NCBI GenBank assembly: GCA_964517145.1
Contig: CAZFBN010000006.1
Coordinates: 11,946 to 75,945, forward strand
DNA length: 64,000 nucleotides
Direction of reading: 5' to 3'
Source: JADJNW01 sp964517145
Lineage (GTDB): Bacteria > Bacteroidota > Bacteroidia > Chitinophagales > Saprospiraceae
In this document: positions 17,417 through 25,919 of the stretch, piece after piece
Layout: each line of letters starts with the position of its first letter
How positions within the stretch are numbered: the first letter of the stretch is position 1
Notes under the pieces: model-generated
Told to the model about the DNA's origin: nothing
What the model saw: the letters and a program-made list of their open reading frames with translations, nothing else
Database searches by the model: none
Program-made: the position numbers and the translations under genes

Positions 17417-19177
17417 ATGAAAAACAACAGGCTTTTTACTGCACAAAAGCTTAAAGCGCGAGCCATGACATATCACAAAACTATGGCGGTGTTAATTGCT
17501 TTATTAACATCGTTGAGCCTTGCTGCGCAACAAGTAGGTGAAAAAGATGTTGCACTGCAAGAAAAATTTATTGATGCCAGTCGAGAACGCATCTTAGGCA
17601 ATTACGACAAAGCGGCTGCCATTTATGAGGATATTTTAAAGGAAGACCCCAGTAACCATGCGGTGGCTTATGAATTGTCGCGGGTGTATGACACGTTGGA
17701 TAAAGGCGACAAAGCATTGGAGTTTATTAAAAAATCAATTGCATTAGCACCTGATAATGAATGGTATCAGCGTTTTTTGGCAGATGTATATCAAAAGCAG
17801 GGAAAAAACCTGGAGGCGGCTTCGCTCTATGAGGGTTTGGTAAAAAAGGAACCAGATAATGAATATTTTTACCATCGCTGGGCGTATTTTTTGCTACGAG
17901 CCAATGATTATAATAAAGCGTTGAAGGTATATGATGATTTGGAAAAACGCACGGGCATCAGCGAGGATATCATTCGCAGAAAACATAGTTTATACGTTGG
18001 TCTGGGCAATAACAAAAAAGCAGCCGAAGAATTGGAGCGCCTCATTGCCGCGTTCCCGAGTAACCCCGATTATTATCATACATTGGCGGGTTTTTATGAG
18101 CAATTGGGTGAAAACGAACTGGCGCGCGAGGTGTATCGGCGTTTGTTGGAGGTGACACCCGATGACCCGCGAGCTGTAATGGCGATGGCGGGCACGCCCA
18201 AAGGAGGCGGCGTGAGCAGTGGCGATGCGCAATATTTGCAGTCTTTGCGTCCTATTTTTGAGAAAACCGACGTTAGCATTGATTTGAAAATTCAAAAATT
18301 AATACCGTTTATTACCAAAGTGGCGGACACAGGCGACGCTACGCTTGCATCGGCAGCCTTGAGTCTGACGCAAATTTTGGAAACTGTACATCCGGACGAG
18401 GCGAAGGCTTACGCGGCTTCTGCTGATTTGTTGTACTATTCAGGTGATAAGTTGAAAGCGCTGGAAAAGTATAAAAAGACTTTGGAATTGGACGATACGG
18501 TGTTTTTGGTGTGGGAACAGGTGTTGCGCATTTACGAAGAAGGCAGGGATTTTGCCAATCTGGAAAAAGCGTCTGAGTCGGCGTTGGATATTTTTCCGAA
18601 CAAAGCCTTTATTTATTATATGAATGGCGTAGCCAATGATGCATTAAATCGTTCGGAAGATGCCCTCGATGTGCTGGAGCAGGCTGGTAGAATGGTGGGA
18701 AATGATGCGCAACTGGCAATAAAAATTCAGGTTCGTAAAGGATTGATTTACAGCGACTTAAAGCAATTTGAAAAATCGAATCAAACATTTGAGCAAATAT
18801 TAAAACTTAATCCGAAAGACCCAGAAGCGCTGAACGGATATAGTCATTGCCTGGCAATGCGAGGAGAAAATCTGGAAAAGGCAAAAACCATGGCAAAACA
18901 AGCCAACGACCTGGTGCCGAATCAATCCAATTATCAAGCCACGTATGGCTGGGTTTTGTACAAATCCAAAGAGTATAAATCTGCAAAAGAGTGGTTGAAA
19001 AAAGCGCTCGATAATGGTGCAGAAAATGATCCGGTTACGTTAGAACATTATGGCGATGTGCTTTTTCAAATGAATGATTCGCAGGGCGCTATCCAATATT
19101 GGAGCAAAGCGCAGGAAAAAGGCGGCTCTTCAGAATTGTTGGAAAAGAAAATCACCGATAGAAAATTGTACGAATAA
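17417..19177 (+). CDS. Secreted tetratricopeptide-repeat protein
   Basis: About 586 residues from ATG 17417; the in-frame ATG at 17465 gives a cleaner signal peptide (MTYHKTMAVLIALLTSLSLAAQ) and is equally possible, so the exact start is open. The mature part is a chain of roughly ten TPR units, recognisable from repeats such as YDKAAAIYEDILKEDPSNH, YNKALKVYDDLEK, AREVYRRLLEVTPDDPRA, LKALEKYKKTLELDD and SNQTFEQILKLNPKDPEAL. TPR solenoids bind other proteins; this one should lie in the periplasm or at the outer membrane. The next two genes on the same strand (DUF4292 lipoprotein and EnvC-like protein) form a plausible envelope operon with it. Specific partner unknown. Confidence 0.88.
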   Translation: MKNNRLFTAQKLKARAMTYHKTMAVLIALLTSLSLAAQQVGEKDVALQEKFIDASRERILGNYDKAAAIYEDILKEDPSNHAVAYELSRVYDTLDKGDKALEFIKKSIALAPDNEWYQRFLADVYQKQGKNLEAASLYEGLVKKEPDNEYFYHRWAYFLLRANDYNKALKVYDDLEKRTGISEDIIRRKHSLYVGLGNNKKAAEELERLIAAFPSNPDYYHTLAGFYEQLGENELAREVYRRLLEVTPDDPRAVMAMAGTPKGGGVSSGDAQYLQSLRPIFEKTDVSIDLKIQKLIPFITKVADTGDATLASAALSLTQILETVHPDEAKAYAASADLLYYSGDKLKALEKYKKTLELDDTVFLVWEQVLRIYEEGRDFANLEKASESALDIFPNKAFIYYMNGVANDALNRSEDALDVLEQAGRMVGNDAQLAIKIQVRKGLIYSDLKQFEKSNQTFEQILKLNPKDPEALNGYSHCLAMRGENLEKAKTMAKQANDLVPNQSNYQATYGWVLYKSKEYKSAKEWLKKALDNGAENDPVTLEHYGDVLFQMNDSQGAIQYWSKAQEKGGSSELLEKKITDRKLYE

Positions 19178-19229
19178 TATTTTGTTTGAATTTTAGAACC
19201 ATTAATCGTTTTTAAAATTTTCCCGACTG

Positions 19230-20009
19230 ATGCAATTTAGTAAACTATTTTTTCTAGCGTTTACAGTCACTTTATTGGCGAGTTGCGGCGCATCCAAAAA
19301 AGGCATGACGGGCAAGTTGGATTACGCCAATCCTGAGGTTTTGTTAAAATCTATGGTCGCGAATCAAGTCAATTTGCAGTGGCTGGATGGGCGCGCAAAG
19401 ATTGACTTTTCTGACGAAAATACTTCTTTGGGCGCTACGGCAACCATTCGCATCAAAAAAGACAGCGTGATTTGGGTAGCCGTGCGCAAGTTGGGCTTTG
19501 AAGTGGCGCGGGCGCTTGTGACAAAAGATTCGGTGTATATTTTAGACAGGCTAAACAATGAATATGATGTAAAAGGCTTGGATTATTTGCAACGCGAATA
19601 CAATCTTCCTGCCAATTTTGAGTCGGTTCAAGCTATTTTGCTGGGTAATCCTATCTTCTTCACTACCAGCGGTTTACAATCGGAAACGGCAGCAGCATCG
19701 TACCACTTGTTTGGCAAAAGCACCCACATGGACACTCATTACTGGTTGGATCAAAAATCTTTACAACTCCAGCAAATGCAGTTTAAAGATTTGAATGAAA
19801 ATCGCGAGGTAAATGTAACATTAGAAGATTATCAACCCATATCGAATAATCAAAAGTTTTCGTATCTTCGTAAACTGGAATTAAATAGCCGCCAAACTGG
19901 TAATGTGAAGGTCGATATTCAATTTTCCCAGTTGGAAATCAACAGCCCAAAGGACGTACGCTTTGAAATACCAAACAAATACACACGCAGCAGCTCCTTC
20001 GACGATTAA
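19230..20009 (+). CDS. DUF4292-family lipoprotein
   Basis: 259 residues with a lipoprotein signal ending LLASCGAS, so the mature N-terminal cysteine would be lipidated. The body matches the DUF4292 family of this phylum: VNLQWLDGRAKIDF, TATIRIKKDSVIWVAVRKLGFEVARALVTKDSVYILDRLNNEY, and a beta-rich C-terminal half. The fold is thought to resemble LolA/LolB, hinting at lipoprotein or lipid handling, but this is not proven. Its last 47 nt are overlapped by the next gene if that begins at TTG 19963. The association TPR protein, DUF4292, EnvC-like is seen here as one run and suggests a shared envelope role. Confidence 0.85.
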   Translation: MQFSKLFFLAFTVTLLASCGASKKGMTGKLDYANPEVLLKSMVANQVNLQWLDGRAKIDFSDENTSLGATATIRIKKDSVIWVAVRKLGFEVARALVTKDSVYILDRLNNEYDVKGLDYLQREYNLPANFESVQAILLGNPIFFTTSGLQSETAAASYHLFGKSTHMDTHYWLDQKSLQLQQMQFKDLNENREVNVTLEDYQPISNNQKFSYLRKLELNSRQTGNVKVDIQFSQLEINSPKDVRFEIPNKYTRSSSFDD

Positions 20010-21210
20010 AAAGATCGTCTGTCTGTTGTTCATACTACTCGTAGGGTTGCAGTTGCTTTCTGCTCAGAACCGCAAGGAACTGGAGGAGAAACGCAAACAG
20101 CTATTGGATGAAATCAACCAGACCAATACGCAGCTGGAAAAAACTAAAAAAGACAAAGAACAGGCGCTCTCCCGATATTTTGCACTTCAAAATCAAATTC
20201 AAAAAAGACAAAAGCTCGTCAAAACGTTAGACCTGGAAATCAAGTCGGCAGATGCTACCATTGACCAGCTCAAGCAGGTACAAGTGACGTTGAACAATGA
20301 TTTGGAGCGCCTCAAGCTGGAATATTCCTCCACCTTGCGCACCGCGCTGCGCCACCGCATGGGCAATAGCATGGCACTTTTTCTCTTTTCTGCCAAAGAT
20401 TTTAAAGATGCTTTTCAACGCTGGCAGTACATTCGGCAGTATTATCGCTATCGAAACCGACAAGTGGAGCAAATTTTGACAACGCAGCAACAACTGGTGC
20501 AGCGGGCAGCAGAGTTGCAAAGAATCAAAGGAGAAAAATCAAAGTTGTTAGTCGCTCAAAAACAACAACAATCTACCTTGAACGTAGAATTGGCAGATAA
20601 AGACCGTTTGGTGAAGTCGCTCAAAACGGACGAAAGTAAATTGTTAACCGAACTGAATCGCCAGCAAAAGGCGCACGATCAATTGAATAAAGCCATTGAA
20701 GAGATCATTCGGGCAGAAATTTCAAAAAAGAAAAAAGAGGCGCGCAAGCCAGAGGCATTGGCGGCTGCCAAAGAAGATGCTGGTACTGCTGAAGAAGTCG
20801 AATTGAGCAATCAATTTGAAAAACGCCAGGGAAAGTTGCCTTGGCCCATCACAAAAGGGGTGGTCACTCGTTCGTTTGGTACGCAGCAGCACCCCACGCT
20901 GAAAGGGGTAAAAATTAATAACAATGGCATTGACATTCGGGTCGAAAAAGCCTCCGATGTGTTTGCGGTTTTTGCAGGCACGGTAGTCGGAAAGCAGTTT
21001 GTACCAGGTTATCAAAATATGGTGATTGTGCAACATGGGCAGTATTATACCGTCTATTCTAACTTAGAGGAAGTGACCGTGAAGCGTGGCGATGCGATTG
21101 CCGCAAAGCAGGTGGTGGGTCGGGTGAGCAATGAACGCCCGGAAGTGCATTTTGAAATTTGGAATGAAAAACAGAAAATGAATCCAATAGAGTGGATTAA
21201 TCCTAAATGA
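19963..21210 (+). CDS. envC: EnvC-like murein hydrolase activator (degenerate LytM/M23)
   Basis: Up to 415 residues. A signal segment (KKIVCLLFILLVGLQLLSAQ) precedes a long coiled coil (about residues 40-275, rich in Lys/Glu/Gln) and a C-terminal LytM domain from GKLPWPITKGVVTRSFG. The two zinc-binding spots of active M23 peptidases are changed: the first His is replaced in NNNGIDIR, and the HxH pair reads EVHFEI. As in E. coli EnvC, this predicts a non-catalytic activator of amidases for septal peptidoglycan splitting. The start is unusual: no ATG or GTG precedes the signal peptide. It is either TTG 19963, overlapping the previous gene by 47 nt, or a rare ATT at 20005 overlapping its TAA stop. 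Confidence 0.88.
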   Translation: MKYQTNTHAAAPSTIKKIVCLLFILLVGLQLLSAQNRKELEEKRKQLLDEINQTNTQLEKTKKDKEQALSRYFALQNQIQKRQKLVKTLDLEIKSADATIDQLKQVQVTLNNDLERLKLEYSSTLRTALRHRMGNSMALFLFSAKDFKDAFQRWQYIRQYYRYRNRQVEQILTTQQQLVQRAAELQRIKGEKSKLLVAQKQQQSTLNVELADKDRLVKSLKTDESKLLTELNRQQKAHDQLNKAIEEIIRAEISKKKKEARKPEALAAAKEDAGTAEEVELSNQFEKRQGKLPWPITKGVVTRSFGTQQHPTLKGVKINNNGIDIRVEKASDVFAVFAGTVVGKQFVPGYQNMVIVQHGQYYTVYSNLEEVTVKRGDAIAAKQVVGRVSNERPEVHFEIWNEKQKMNPIEWINPK

Positions 21211-21448
21211 AGTATCGGACATTTTTAATTTATGATTTTACGTAGAGTGTCTGATAATCAGTGTTTTATAAAATGTTTAATGAATAATTAAAAATACCAA
21301 ACATTACAGCGATCTATTTTCTGATTGGATGATTGAATCGCCCTATTTTTAAAAATGTAATTATTTAAATTACAAATAAATTTACTGAATTTTCAGGAAC
21401 CGCCAAGGGAGTAAGCCCGTTTGAATAAGGAAAAGACAGCGAAAGCCA

Positions 21449-22666
21449 ATGAAGGACGAGTGGAAAATAAAACAAGACGGAGTCAAAGGATTAAAGAGGG
21501 TGCTGGAAAACACAGTACTGGTGGGCTTGGTATCCAACGGGCAAACCGAGGCACAAGTGCAGGAGTACCTCGATGAATTGGAGTTTTTAGCTTTGACAGC
21601 AGGCGCGGTGACGGTGAAGCGATACGTACAAAAATTGCCACACCCGGACAGCCGCACGTTCATTGGCAAGGGTAAAATTGAAGAAATCGGGAGCTACCTG
21701 GAAAAACATGAGGAAATCAACATGGTCATTTTTGACGATGACCTCAGTGGCAAGCAAACCAATAATTTGGAGGAAGCACTTAAAGTAAAAATCATTGATC
21801 GTAGTAGCTTGATTCTCGATATTTTTGCTTCGCGTGCGCAGACCGCACAGGCAAAGACCCAGGTAGAATTGGCACAAATGCAGTATCTGCTGCCTCGTTT
21901 GCGAGGTTTGTGGACGCACTTGGAGCGCCAACGTGGTGGTATCGGGATGCGTGGACCTGGTGAAAAAGAAATTGAAACGGACCGACGGATTGTGCGGGAT
22001 AAGATTGCGCTGCTCAAGGAAAAATTGGAAAAAATAGATCAACAAAATGTCACACAGCGAAAGAGTCGTGGAGAATTGATTCGAGTGGCGCTAGTGGGAT
22101 ATACCAACGTTGGCAAGTCCACGCTAATGAATTTATTGAGCAAATCGGAGGTTTTTGCAGAAGATAAACTGTTCGCTACGCTTGATACCACCGTTCGTAA
22201 AGTTGTTTTTGAAGGAGTGCCGTTTTTATTGTCTGACACGGTTGGGTTCATCCGAAAATTACCACATCATTTGATTGAAAGTTTTAAATCGACATTGGAC
22301 GAAGTGCGGGAAAGCGATATTTTGTTGCATGTAGTGGATATTGCACATCCGCAACATGAAGAGCAAATTCGCACTGTGAATCGAACCCTGGATGAACTCC
22401 ATGCGTTGAATAAACCTACGTTGCTGGTTTTTAATAAAATTGACCAGTATCGGAAAAAATATTATGATCCTTTTATTGATGAAGAGGCGAAGCAAGAAAT
22501 TGAAGAAGGATTGCAAGGAAGTTTAAAACACTTATTTGTACATGATAATATTTTTGTGTCGGCGCTTACGCGAGAAAATGTGGATGCTCTGCGCGAAAAA
22601 ATCATCGGAATGGTAAAAGCGCAGTACAAAATACGTTATCCGTATCAAGTAAAACAATGGACTTAA
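21449..22666 (+). CDS. hflX: Ribosome-associated GTPase HflX
   Basis: 405 residues. The N-terminal HflX domain (residues 1-190) shows TFIGKGKIEEI, FDDDLSGKQTNNLEEAL, and QYLLPRLRGLW...RQRGGIGMRGPGEKEIETDRR. The G domain follows with G1 GYTNVGKST at residues 216-224, G3 DTVGFIRKLPHHLIESFKSTL and G4 NKID. HflX splits stalled or hibernating ribosomes, notably in stress. The ATG at 21449 is the natural start. It lies 76 nt before an M29 aminopeptidase gene; a link is possible but not required. The 238 nt upstream are AT-rich with no clear promoter box. Confidence 0.96.
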   Translation: MKDEWKIKQDGVKGLKRVLENTVLVGLVSNGQTEAQVQEYLDELEFLALTAGAVTVKRYVQKLPHPDSRTFIGKGKIEEIGSYLEKHEEINMVIFDDDLSGKQTNNLEEALKVKIIDRSSLILDIFASRAQTAQAKTQVELAQMQYLLPRLRGLWTHLERQRGGIGMRGPGEKEIETDRRIVRDKIALLKEKLEKIDQQNVTQRKSRGELIRVALVGYTNVGKSTLMNLLSKSEVFAEDKLFATLDTTVRKVVFEGVPFLLSDTVGFIRKLPHHLIESFKSTLDEVRESDILLHVVDIAHPQHEEQIRTVNRTLDELHALNKPTLLVFNKIDQYRKKYYDPFIDEEAKQEIEEGLQGSLKHLFVHDNIFVSALTRENVDALREKIIGMVKAQYKIRYPYQVKQWT

Positions 22667-22742
22667 ATTGGTAATCTGTTAACAGGATGCCCCAATAATA
22701 AATAACCGTTGAGCTAATAGCAAATTAAAAAATCCCGGTCTG

Positions 22743-23852
22743 ATGGATGTCATGCTGAGGCGATATGCCGATTTATTGGTGCATTATTGCCTGGAATTAA
22801 AAGAAGGCGAAAAGCTGTACTTGCGAACAACGACGCTGGCGGAGTCACTGGTGCGCGAGGTTTATCGCGTTGCGCTGGCGGCTGGTGCTATTGTGGAAGT
22901 GGATATGGAATTTCGCGAACAAGGACGCATTCTGCTCGAACAGGCGCAGGAGGCACAATTGCGCTATGTCTCACCATTTTTTAAGCAAGCTGTGGAAACT
23001 TTCGATGCTTATTTGTACATTCGCGCTCCATTTAATTTGCGAGAAGAACAGAATGCGAGTGTCGAGAAGTCGCGCATTCGACAAGAAGCATTGAAAGAAG
23101 TCAACAAAACCTATTTCGAGCGTACTGCTACGCGGGCTTTGCGGCGCAATTTGTGCCAATTTCCTACTCAGGCAAACGCGCAGGAAGCAGGTATGTCACT
23201 GGAAGAATACGAATTTTTTGTGTATCAATCTTGTAAATTGTTTGATGAAAATCCAACACAGAGTTGGTTACAAGTGCGTCAAAAACAGCAACATATTGTT
23301 GATTATTTGAATAAAGCGGACAAAATTCATTACAAAGGCGACGGAATTGATATTTCCTTTTCAACAAAGGGACGTACATGGATTAATTCAGACGGACAAA
23401 CGAACATGCCCTCTGGCGAAGTTTTTACCGGACCTATCGAGGATTCGGTCAATGGCGTAGTGCGTTTCAACTTTCCTGCCATCTACATGGGCACGGAAGT
23501 GGAAGGCGTCACCTTGTGGGTGAAGGACGGGTACATTGAAAAATGGGAAGCTCAGCGGGGCAAAGAACTACTCGATCAGGTGTTTCAGATGGAAGGCACC
23601 CGGCGTTTTGGAGAAGTGGCGATTGGTACCAATTATAATATCAATCGTTTTACGAAAAACATTTTGTTTGACGAAAAAATCGGGGGCACGATTCACATGG
23701 CTATCGGTCAGTCTTACTTGCAAACTGGCGGGAAAAACAACTCCCCCGTGCATTGGGATATGATCGCCGATATGCGCAACGGAGGAACGATTACAGCAGA
23801 TGGAGAAAAAATTTATGAGAACGGGCAGTTTTTGTTGCCCAATGGTGCATAA
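22743..23852 (+). CDS. M29-family metallo-aminopeptidase
   Basis: 369 residues, matching AmpS/PepS/aminopeptidase T in length and motifs. Visible are YADLLVHYCLELKEGEKLYL at the N-terminus, the central GRTWINSDGQTNMPSGEVFTGPIEDSVNGV (metal ligand Glu), TEVEGVTLWVKDGYIEKWEA, and the C-terminal HMAIGQSYLQTGGKNNSPVHWDMIADMR containing the His and Asp ligands. M29 peptidases are cytoplasmic two-metal enzymes that release N-terminal residues with broad specificity. Start is ATG 22743; a second in-frame ATG at 22752 would also be acceptable. Confidence 0.93.
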   Translation: MDVMLRRYADLLVHYCLELKEGEKLYLRTTTLAESLVREVYRVALAAGAIVEVDMEFREQGRILLEQAQEAQLRYVSPFFKQAVETFDAYLYIRAPFNLREEQNASVEKSRIRQEALKEVNKTYFERTATRALRRNLCQFPTQANAQEAGMSLEEYEFFVYQSCKLFDENPTQSWLQVRQKQQHIVDYLNKADKIHYKGDGIDISFSTKGRTWINSDGQTNMPSGEVFTGPIEDSVNGVVRFNFPAIYMGTEVEGVTLWVKDGYIEKWEAQRGKELLDQVFQMEGTRRFGEVAIGTNYNINRFTKNILFDEKIGGTIHMAIGQSYLQTGGKNNSPVHWDMIADMRNGGTITADGEKIYENGQFLLPNGA

Positions 23853-23859
23853 GAAGCTG

Positions 23860-23867
23860 TAATTTTG
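23860..23867 (+). promoter_or_regulatory. Promoter box upstream of 23981 gene
   Basis: TAATTTTG at 23860-23867 with a TTG 22 nt upstream (23835-23837) is an acceptable promoter that would give a leader of roughly 105 nt to the next gene. Confidence 0.4.
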
Positions 23868-23980
23868 CGAAAATTTAATTTTCACTGTTAAAATTTTATG
23901 TATAACTTGCAAAATAACCCTTGTGGAAAACTTAAATACGACCAACAAGCCATTTTTAACCAAAAACTAATGCCAAGACC

Positions 23981-24706
23981 GTGAACACAAACATTGCATT
24001 CTTAGAATTGAAGTATGGCAACATTTACGGAGGATACCCCAACTTTTACGCAATCAGTGAGATCGCCCTGCTGGTATTTGAAAAGGAAACCAACAAAATT
24101 TTCTTAGAGAGTTGGATCAACAATGCCAATGTGGACATCGTCAATGTGTACGCCAAAGTGAATGAACTTGGGCACACTGTGGGTAGGGGTAAAGAAGTCA
24201 TCAACCTCAAAACAGGGCGTCATAAGCCGTTTCGGGAAGATTTTAAGCTGGACGAAAACCAAATTAAGTTTGCGCTTAAAAATTTGCACCCAACCAAAAA
24301 GCCCATACAAAACTTTTTGATGAAAAACCTGAGAAAGTATCGCTTCCGCGAAATTGTTGTCTTTGATGGACGGCGGGATATTTTCTTGTGCGAAAAAGCG
24401 GGCGTGAGTTTTGAACGCTACAAAATTGTGGACTTGCAAAAGGATTTGAACAAAGAAACGGAATACCTTTTCTCGCTCAATAAGCTGGCAGTCGTTATCA
24501 ATTTTGAGTTGGATCGCTCTTACCTGCGTACCCACAATCAGGAATATTGGTTGCACCCGATTGCAGCAAAGCAGATTGTACCAAAATCAGCTGCTTACGA
24601 CGCGGCTCGTCTGATGATGGTTTACAACGAATACCATCAATATCACGACGATTTTATGCTGAAAGCAGCCTTGATTATCAATAAGATACAGAATACCAAG
24701 GTATAA
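23981..24706 (+). CDS. Conserved hypothetical protein, possibly degenerate DEDD exonuclease fold
   Basis: 241 residues starting with GTG at 23981; the ATG just upstream (23970) is in another frame and stops at once. The layout recalls DnaQ-type 3'-5' exonucleases. The opening IAFLELKYGNIYGGYPNFYAISEIALLVFE mimics the first strand pair, but with ELK where active enzymes have DxE. The middle EIVVFDGRRDIFLCEKAG...YKIVDLQKDL resembles the second motif, and KSAAYDAARLMMVYNEY resembles the last motif H-x-A-x-x-DA with Lys for His. If this reading is right the protein keeps the RNase H-like fold but is likely inactive or altered. The family assignment is inference. A strong terminator follows at 24730. 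Confidence 0.6.
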   Translation: MNTNIAFLELKYGNIYGGYPNFYAISEIALLVFEKETNKIFLESWINNANVDIVNVYAKVNELGHTVGRGKEVINLKTGRHKPFREDFKLDENQIKFALKNLHPTKKPIQNFLMKNLRKYRFREIVVFDGRRDIFLCEKAGVSFERYKIVDLQKDLNKETEYLFSLNKLAVVINFELDRSYLRTHNQEYWLHPIAAKQIVPKSAAYDAARLMMVYNEYHQYHDDFMLKAALIINKIQNTKV

Positions 24707-24729
24707 TACAACAGGAACATAGGGCGTTG

Positions 24730-24772
24730 GCTATTAATGCGGAAGTGCTTCTGCATTAATAGCTTTATTTTT
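24730..24772 (+). terminator. Terminator after the exonuclease-like gene
   Basis: GCTATTAATGC (24730-24740) pairs with GCATTAATAGC (24753-24763), extended inward by GGA/TCT with one imperfect pair, and is followed by a T-rich run. Confidence 0.8.
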
Positions 24773-25379
24773 TAATTCAATTATTACTTTCAAATTGGAT
24801 AGCAAACTGTTTAGTCAATTGAAACAAAGCGCATATTTTTCTAGGCTATGAATGTTACAAAGGAGTGGTTTTTATAAGTTCTCTTCTAATAGTACACTAT
24901 TGAAACAAAAGATTTCTTACGAGCAGCGGCACAAATTGCCTGTCACATCCACAGGAAAAATATTTATTAAAAATTGAGCGAATAATTCAATACGTGTTTA
25001 TCTTTGTGCGTCTTTAGGACACAATGTTTTCCCTCTTATTTGATTTGAGCCATGTTTGGTAAATTTCCCCAGTTCGTATCAAGCGGTTCAAGCACACATA
25101 AAAAACGCAAGAAAAAGTAAAGCTTTTGTTTTCTTGTTCGTTCGCATCTTAAACCTTAATCCCTCTTTCTCAATCCTTACACCGTTCTCATAGTTCATGT
25201 CGAAAAATAACTACGTTTATCGCTTTGTAAGCGGTCGTTATATTTTTCTGCCTGCAATATAGGCGCTTATTGATAAATGTAATTTATATTTATACAAATA
25301 AAATTAATATTTAATTGTTTTACTCACACTCAATCATGTTTTTCTACCCAAACAAATAGACTTTTATTATACTTTTTAT
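24773..25379. other. Gene-poor region, first part
   Basis: About 600 AT-rich bases. The only coding-like item is a 22-codon frame at 25052-25120 (MFGKFPQFVSSGSSTHKKRK, basic end) that cannot be verified. Short self-complementary AT tracts are present; no tRNA, insertion sequence or array was recognised. Confidence 0.5.
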
Positions 25380-25481
25380 GAAAGTACCGTGGCTGCAAAC
25401 AAATTGAAAAGGGGAAAGCGCTCCTAATGCGCACAAAACGATTCAGTTGCAGCTGCGGTACTACTTTTGGAGGGTACTTTC
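25380..25481 (+). ncRNA. Candidate structured RNA with competing stems
   Basis: GTACCGTGGCTGCAA (25384-25398) pairs with TTGCAGCTGCGGTAC (25447-25461): 15 bp with two G-T pairs. The overlapping GAAAGTACC (25380-25388) also pairs perfectly with GGTACTTTC (25473-25481). Because GTACC is shared, the two folds compete, and a small GCGC/GCGC hairpin sits in the loop. This is more than expected by chance in an intergenic region. Strand and transcription are not established; no matching known RNA family came to mind. Confidence 0.4.
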
Positions 25482-25545
25482 CAGCTATTAAAAATTAAAT
25501 TCAACAGAATTGAAAAATAAAGCAACATCTTTCAAAATATTTTAT

Positions 25546-25903
25546 TAAATTTGCGATAACTAAAATGAATGCGGATAAACAGTTGTTGTAGTAATGCAAT
25601 TATAGTTGAATTCGCCCCTTAACACGCTACTTTCATAGGTATATGCCTACGCTAGCGCAGGTATTGCATCAGGCACTTCCCCGTTGACACATTCAATTTA
25701 TCGTCGTTGATTGAAAGCATGTGGTATCCAGAATAGAATAAATTGGTGTCAAAGCACATTGGGTCGTGTTGCTGTACATTGAATATATATGCAAAATTAA
25801 CAATGCAGTCGCATTGCAAAAGATACAGAAGAGCTTTAAAATTGTGTAAATTTGTTTTTGTGGAGGGGTTGAGGTAGTAATACCTCAGCCCATCTTTATT
25901 TTA
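25546..25903 (+). ncRNA. Possible short transcript ending in a terminator
   Basis: TAAATTTG boxes at 25546-25553 and 25847-25854 lie upstream of a hairpin (GGGTTGAGGTA 25866-25876 with TACCTCAGCCC 25881-25891, GTAA loop) followed by ATCTTTATTTTA. Between them the DNA has small hairpins (AGGTATATGCCT, CAATGCAGTCGCATTG) but no frame with protein character. It might be a small RNA or just regulatory remnants. Neither promoter box has a well-spaced TTG. Confidence 0.25.
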
Positions 25904-25919
25904 TCACCTCACTTCCGCA

